A stretch of 7,717 nucleotides of DNA from a bacterium. Lineage in GTDB: Bacteria > Chlamydiota > Chlamydiia > Chlamydiales > SM23-39. The notes beneath the pieces were generated by a model. The model did no database searches. It worked only from the letters and a program-made list of their open reading frames with translations, and was not told where the DNA came from. The translations under genes and the position numbers were made by a program. The stretch covers positions 1 to 7,717 of the forward strand of contig JAKAFF010000059.1 of assembly GCA_021818045.1 (NCBI GenBank). The letters run 5' to 3'. How positions within the stretch are numbered: the stretch's first letter is position 1; each line of letters starts with the position of its first letter. Shown one piece after another: positions 5,940 to 7,717 of the stretch.

Positions 5940-7076
5940 TTACTGTTTAACAGGGGGGATCATTTGCGCGCATTTTAGGCGGTCGATTTTGAGCCCGTTT
6001 TTTTTGGGAAGGGCGTTTATGTGATAGATTTGTGTAGGGATTTTGTATTTAGGCAGTCGTTTTGCAAGTGCAGATTGGATGCTGTGTAGTGGAAGGGTGT
6101 GAGTTGTGCAAATGAGTGCTACGGGTTTTTTTCCGAATTCAGGATCATTGATGGGGATGACGACTGCCTCTAGGACATGTGGGAGTCGCAGTAGTTCTCG
6201 TTCGATCTCTTCGGGCTGAATATTTTCGCCGCCAGATATAAACATCCAATCTTTGCGTCCGGTGATGATGAGTTTTCCTTGCTCTATGCGTCCCAAGTCT
6301 TTGGTTGCAAACCACGAAGATGGAGGAAGTTGATCTGGGTAATAACCGTGGAATAGACAATCGCCTCGAACGTGGATTTCTCCTTGAGCGTCAATGCAAA
6401 ATTCTCGATTGGGAAGGCAGTGGCCGTTGAGTGTTACGATAGAGGACATTTCGGTGAGGCCATAACTTGTATAGATGGGCAAATGGGGTGAATAGTGATT
6501 GATGGGAGCGCCTCCGAGGAGAAGACAGCGCAAATGGGGGTATACGGGGCTTGCGCGGTAAAGGTGTGTGGGGATGTAGGAGAGGTGTGTAATAGATGGG
6601 GAGTCTTGGATTACGATGGTTGCGCGCGCAAGAATGCAGCGAAAGAGGATAGCGATGCCTCCTACGTGATATAGGGGCAGGGAGAGGCGCCATTGGTCGC
6701 AAGGGCGCAAATCGAGAGCGGGGATTGCACTTTTGGCATTGGCGATCAAATGTTCGGGAGAGAGGTGGGCGATTTTGGGGCGATCTGTAGAGCCGGAGGT
6801 GTAGAGGAGGAGAGATCTTGCGGGGGGGCGCATTTGTGGAGGTTGAGTTGGGATGCGTGGATTGATGGGGAAGATCGATTGTTCTCGTCGCCAAGCTGCG
6901 AAAAATTGGGCGATGAGTTGAGGTGTTGGGTGTAGCGCAGGGATGATGAAGGGCGGCGTTGGAATAGTATCTGCAAGGTAATCGAGTTGTTGGAATGTGA
7001 ACGATTGTGTGGGTGTGATGAGGGCTGTTTGGTTAGGTGCGTCTTTTGCGGCCCATTTTAGAGGACAACGGGACAT
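5940..7076 (-). CDS. menE: o-Succinylbenzoate-CoA ligase MenE, compact
   Basis: MenE activates o-succinylbenzoate with ATP and CoA to OSB-CoA, the substrate of MenB in menaquinone synthesis, in the cytoplasm. It is an ANL-superfamily adenylating enzyme. Visible are the P-loop YTSGSTDRPK (92-101), LSLPLYHVGG (131-140) as in E. coli MenE, LLLGGAPI, YGLTEMSS (205-212), the A7 aspartate D260 in ATKDLGR, the A8 hinge GRKDWMFISGGENIQPEE (273-290), and the A10 catalytic lysine K363 in KNGLKIDR. The protein has 378 residues, against about 450 in E. coli and more in Bacillus; most of the deficit lies before the P-loop. The normally conserved second glycine of the P-loop is D98. Proline is very high (43 by hand count) and glycine low (17). 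It starts at ATG 7076, inside the last 19 bases of menC, so coupling is likely. The neighbour and motifs favour MenE over other acyl-CoA ligases. Confidence 0.88.
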   Translation of the reverse strand: MSRCPLKWAAKDAPNQTALITPTQSFTFQQLDYLADTIPTPPFIIPALHPTPQLIAQFFAAWRREQSIFPINPRIPTQPPQMRPPARSLLLYTSGSTDRPKIAHLSPEHLIANAKSAIPALDLRPCDQWRLSLPLYHVGGIAILFRCILARATIVIQDSPSITHLSYIPTHLYRASPVYPHLRCLLLGGAPINHYSPHLPIYTSYGLTEMSSIVTLNGHCLPNREFCIDAQGEIHVRGDCLFHGYYPDQLPPSSWFATKDLGRIEQGKLIITGRKDWMFISGGENIQPEEIERELLRLPHVLEAVVIPINDPEFGKKPVALICTTHTLPLHSIQSALAKRLPKYKIPTQIYHINALPKKNGLKIDRLKCAQMIPPVKQ

Positions 7077-7717
7077 AATTTATCCATGTGAACGGGGGAT
7101 GAAGAGTTGTTCCAAGAAAAAGTGTTGGCGGCGCATACGATTGGGTGTGTGAGGAGGTTATCATCGAAGAATTGCGTGGTATCTAAGCCGATGGGAGATG
7201 TGGGGTTTATATGTTGAGCGATGCGGGCGATGTGTAAAAGTCCAATGCCCGACTCAAAAGAGGAGCTCAAAATGAGTTGTAGATGGGGCGCAAGATGGGG
7301 GATGGTTCCTTTGCATGTAGGTTTTACAACGACGGCTTTGAGGGTTGGAATTTGGAGTCTTTCGTTGCAATCTGATTCATCTAAGGCGATGGGCATTTTA
7401 GTGATGTGGGAGAATTGGATGAGTTCATCCCACGAACGAAGCGGCTCTTCTAAATAGTCAAAGTCAGCAGGGGAGAAGTGACTTGCAAAATGGAGCGCTT
7501 CTGCAAGGCTCCATGCCTGGTTGCAATCGAGTCTTAATTTCAGATGCTTGTATTTTTTGGCTTGATCTATGGCCTCTTGGATGGGGAGATGGCCCACTTT
7601 GAGCTTGATTGTGGAAAAGCCCTCCCTTGGACCGAGCGCGCACAAGGGGAGGTGGACATTTTGCAAAGGGTATTGGAGGCAAAAAAGCCCGAAGCGGACG
7701 GAGGGGCAGTTAGGTGG
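7058..7717 (-). CDS. menC: o-Succinylbenzoate synthase MenC, N-terminus beyond right edge
   Basis: MenC dehydrates SHCHC to o-succinylbenzoate in the cytoplasm, the step before MenE. It belongs to the enolase superfamily. The frame is open to the window edge, so 219 C-terminal residues are seen and the capping domain is mostly missing. Numbered from the first visible residue, the sequence contains PSVRFGL (5-11), the KxK motif K38/K40 in TIKLKVG, metal ligands D64 (LRLDCNQAW), E90 (YLEEPL) and D113 (ALDES), and K132 (VVKPTCKG). These match E. coli K131/K133, D161, E190, D213 and K235. SSSFESGIG (151-159) and GLDT (177-180) complete the barrel. The segment between PSVRFGL and KLKVG is about 20 residues shorter than in E. 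coli. The gene overlaps menE by 19 bp, forming an operon. All catalytic residues are present, so it should be active. Confidence 0.92.
   Translation of the reverse strand, partial: PPNCPSVRFGLFCLQYPLQNVHLPLCALGPREGFSTIKLKVGHLPIQEAIDQAKKYKHLKLRLDCNQAWSLAEALHFASHFSPADFDYLEEPLRSWDELIQFSHITKMPIALDESDCNERLQIPTLKAVVVKPTCKGTIPHLAPHLQLILSSSFESGIGLLHIARIAQHINPTSPIGLDTTQFFDDNLLTHPIVCAANTFSWNNSSSPVHMDKLCPVVL

Noticed and set aside
6391..6894. 167-codon open frame on the minus strand within menE
   Set aside because: It is a shifted frame of menE kept open by the C-rich coding strand. The product is low-complexity Pro/Arg/His with no motif, while the menE frame has all family motifs.
7058..7666. menC starting at a TTG at 7666
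   Set aside because: The frame stays open to the window edge and the upstream residues (PSVRFGLFCLQYP) match the MenC family, so the gene is truncated by the window, not started there.
1..7717. CRISPR arrays, tRNA or rRNA genes, insertion sequences, attachment sites
   Set aside because: No regularly spaced direct repeats, cloverleaf-like segments, transposase motifs or flanking duplications were seen on reading either strand.

Overview
The window looks like chromosomal DNA of a bacterium in the Chlamydiota, most likely an environmental (amoeba- or arthropod-associated) lineage rather than Chlamydia itself. The main support is the N-terminal two thirds of a YidC insertase whose start, proline-rich linker and periplasmic domain resemble chlamydial YidC as I remember it. 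This is recognition from memory, not an alignment. No rRNA, tRNA, CRISPR array, transposase or phage gene was seen. Nearly all of the sequence is coding.

Layout: (1) 1-1561, minus strand: yidC, with its C-terminus beyond the left edge. (2) 1562-1639: a short divergent intergenic region with a good Shine-Dalgarno sequence and a plausible extended -10 promoter for yidC. (3) 1640-2863, plus strand: a GT4-type glycosyltransferase, the only plus-strand gene. (4) 2789-3763, minus: an NAD-dependent sugar-nucleotide epimerase/dehydratase. It converges on the glycosyltransferase and overlaps its 3' end by 75 bp in exact antisense codon register. (5) 3753-5846, minus: a 697-residue all-TPR protein, overlapping the epimerase start by 11 bp, so the two form a translationally coupled pair. 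(6) 5847-5939: intergenic, with a perfect TATAAT -10 box for the TPR-epimerase pair. (7) 5940-7076, minus: a compact MenE (o-succinylbenzoate-CoA ligase). (8) 7058-7717, minus: MenC (o-succinylbenzoate synthase), open to the right edge and overlapping menE by 19 bp.

How the genes fit together: menC and menE encode consecutive steps of classical menaquinone synthesis (SHCHC to OSB to OSB-CoA), and other men genes may lie to the right. The epimerase and the glycosyltransferase are both of sugar-nucleotide type, so together with the TPR protein they may form a small glycan-building module. That link rests on proximity only. YidC is housekeeping.

The most unusual features are: the in-register antisense overlap with a perfect 9-bp palindrome; an elongated ~42-residue TPR period repeated about 14 times; a MenE with a Gly-to-Asp change in its nucleotide-binding loop and a shortened N-terminal part; and a strong G-over-C skew of the plus strand at the men genes, which makes MenE proline-rich and glycine-poor. 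I found no convincing evidence of a wholly new defence or mobile system.
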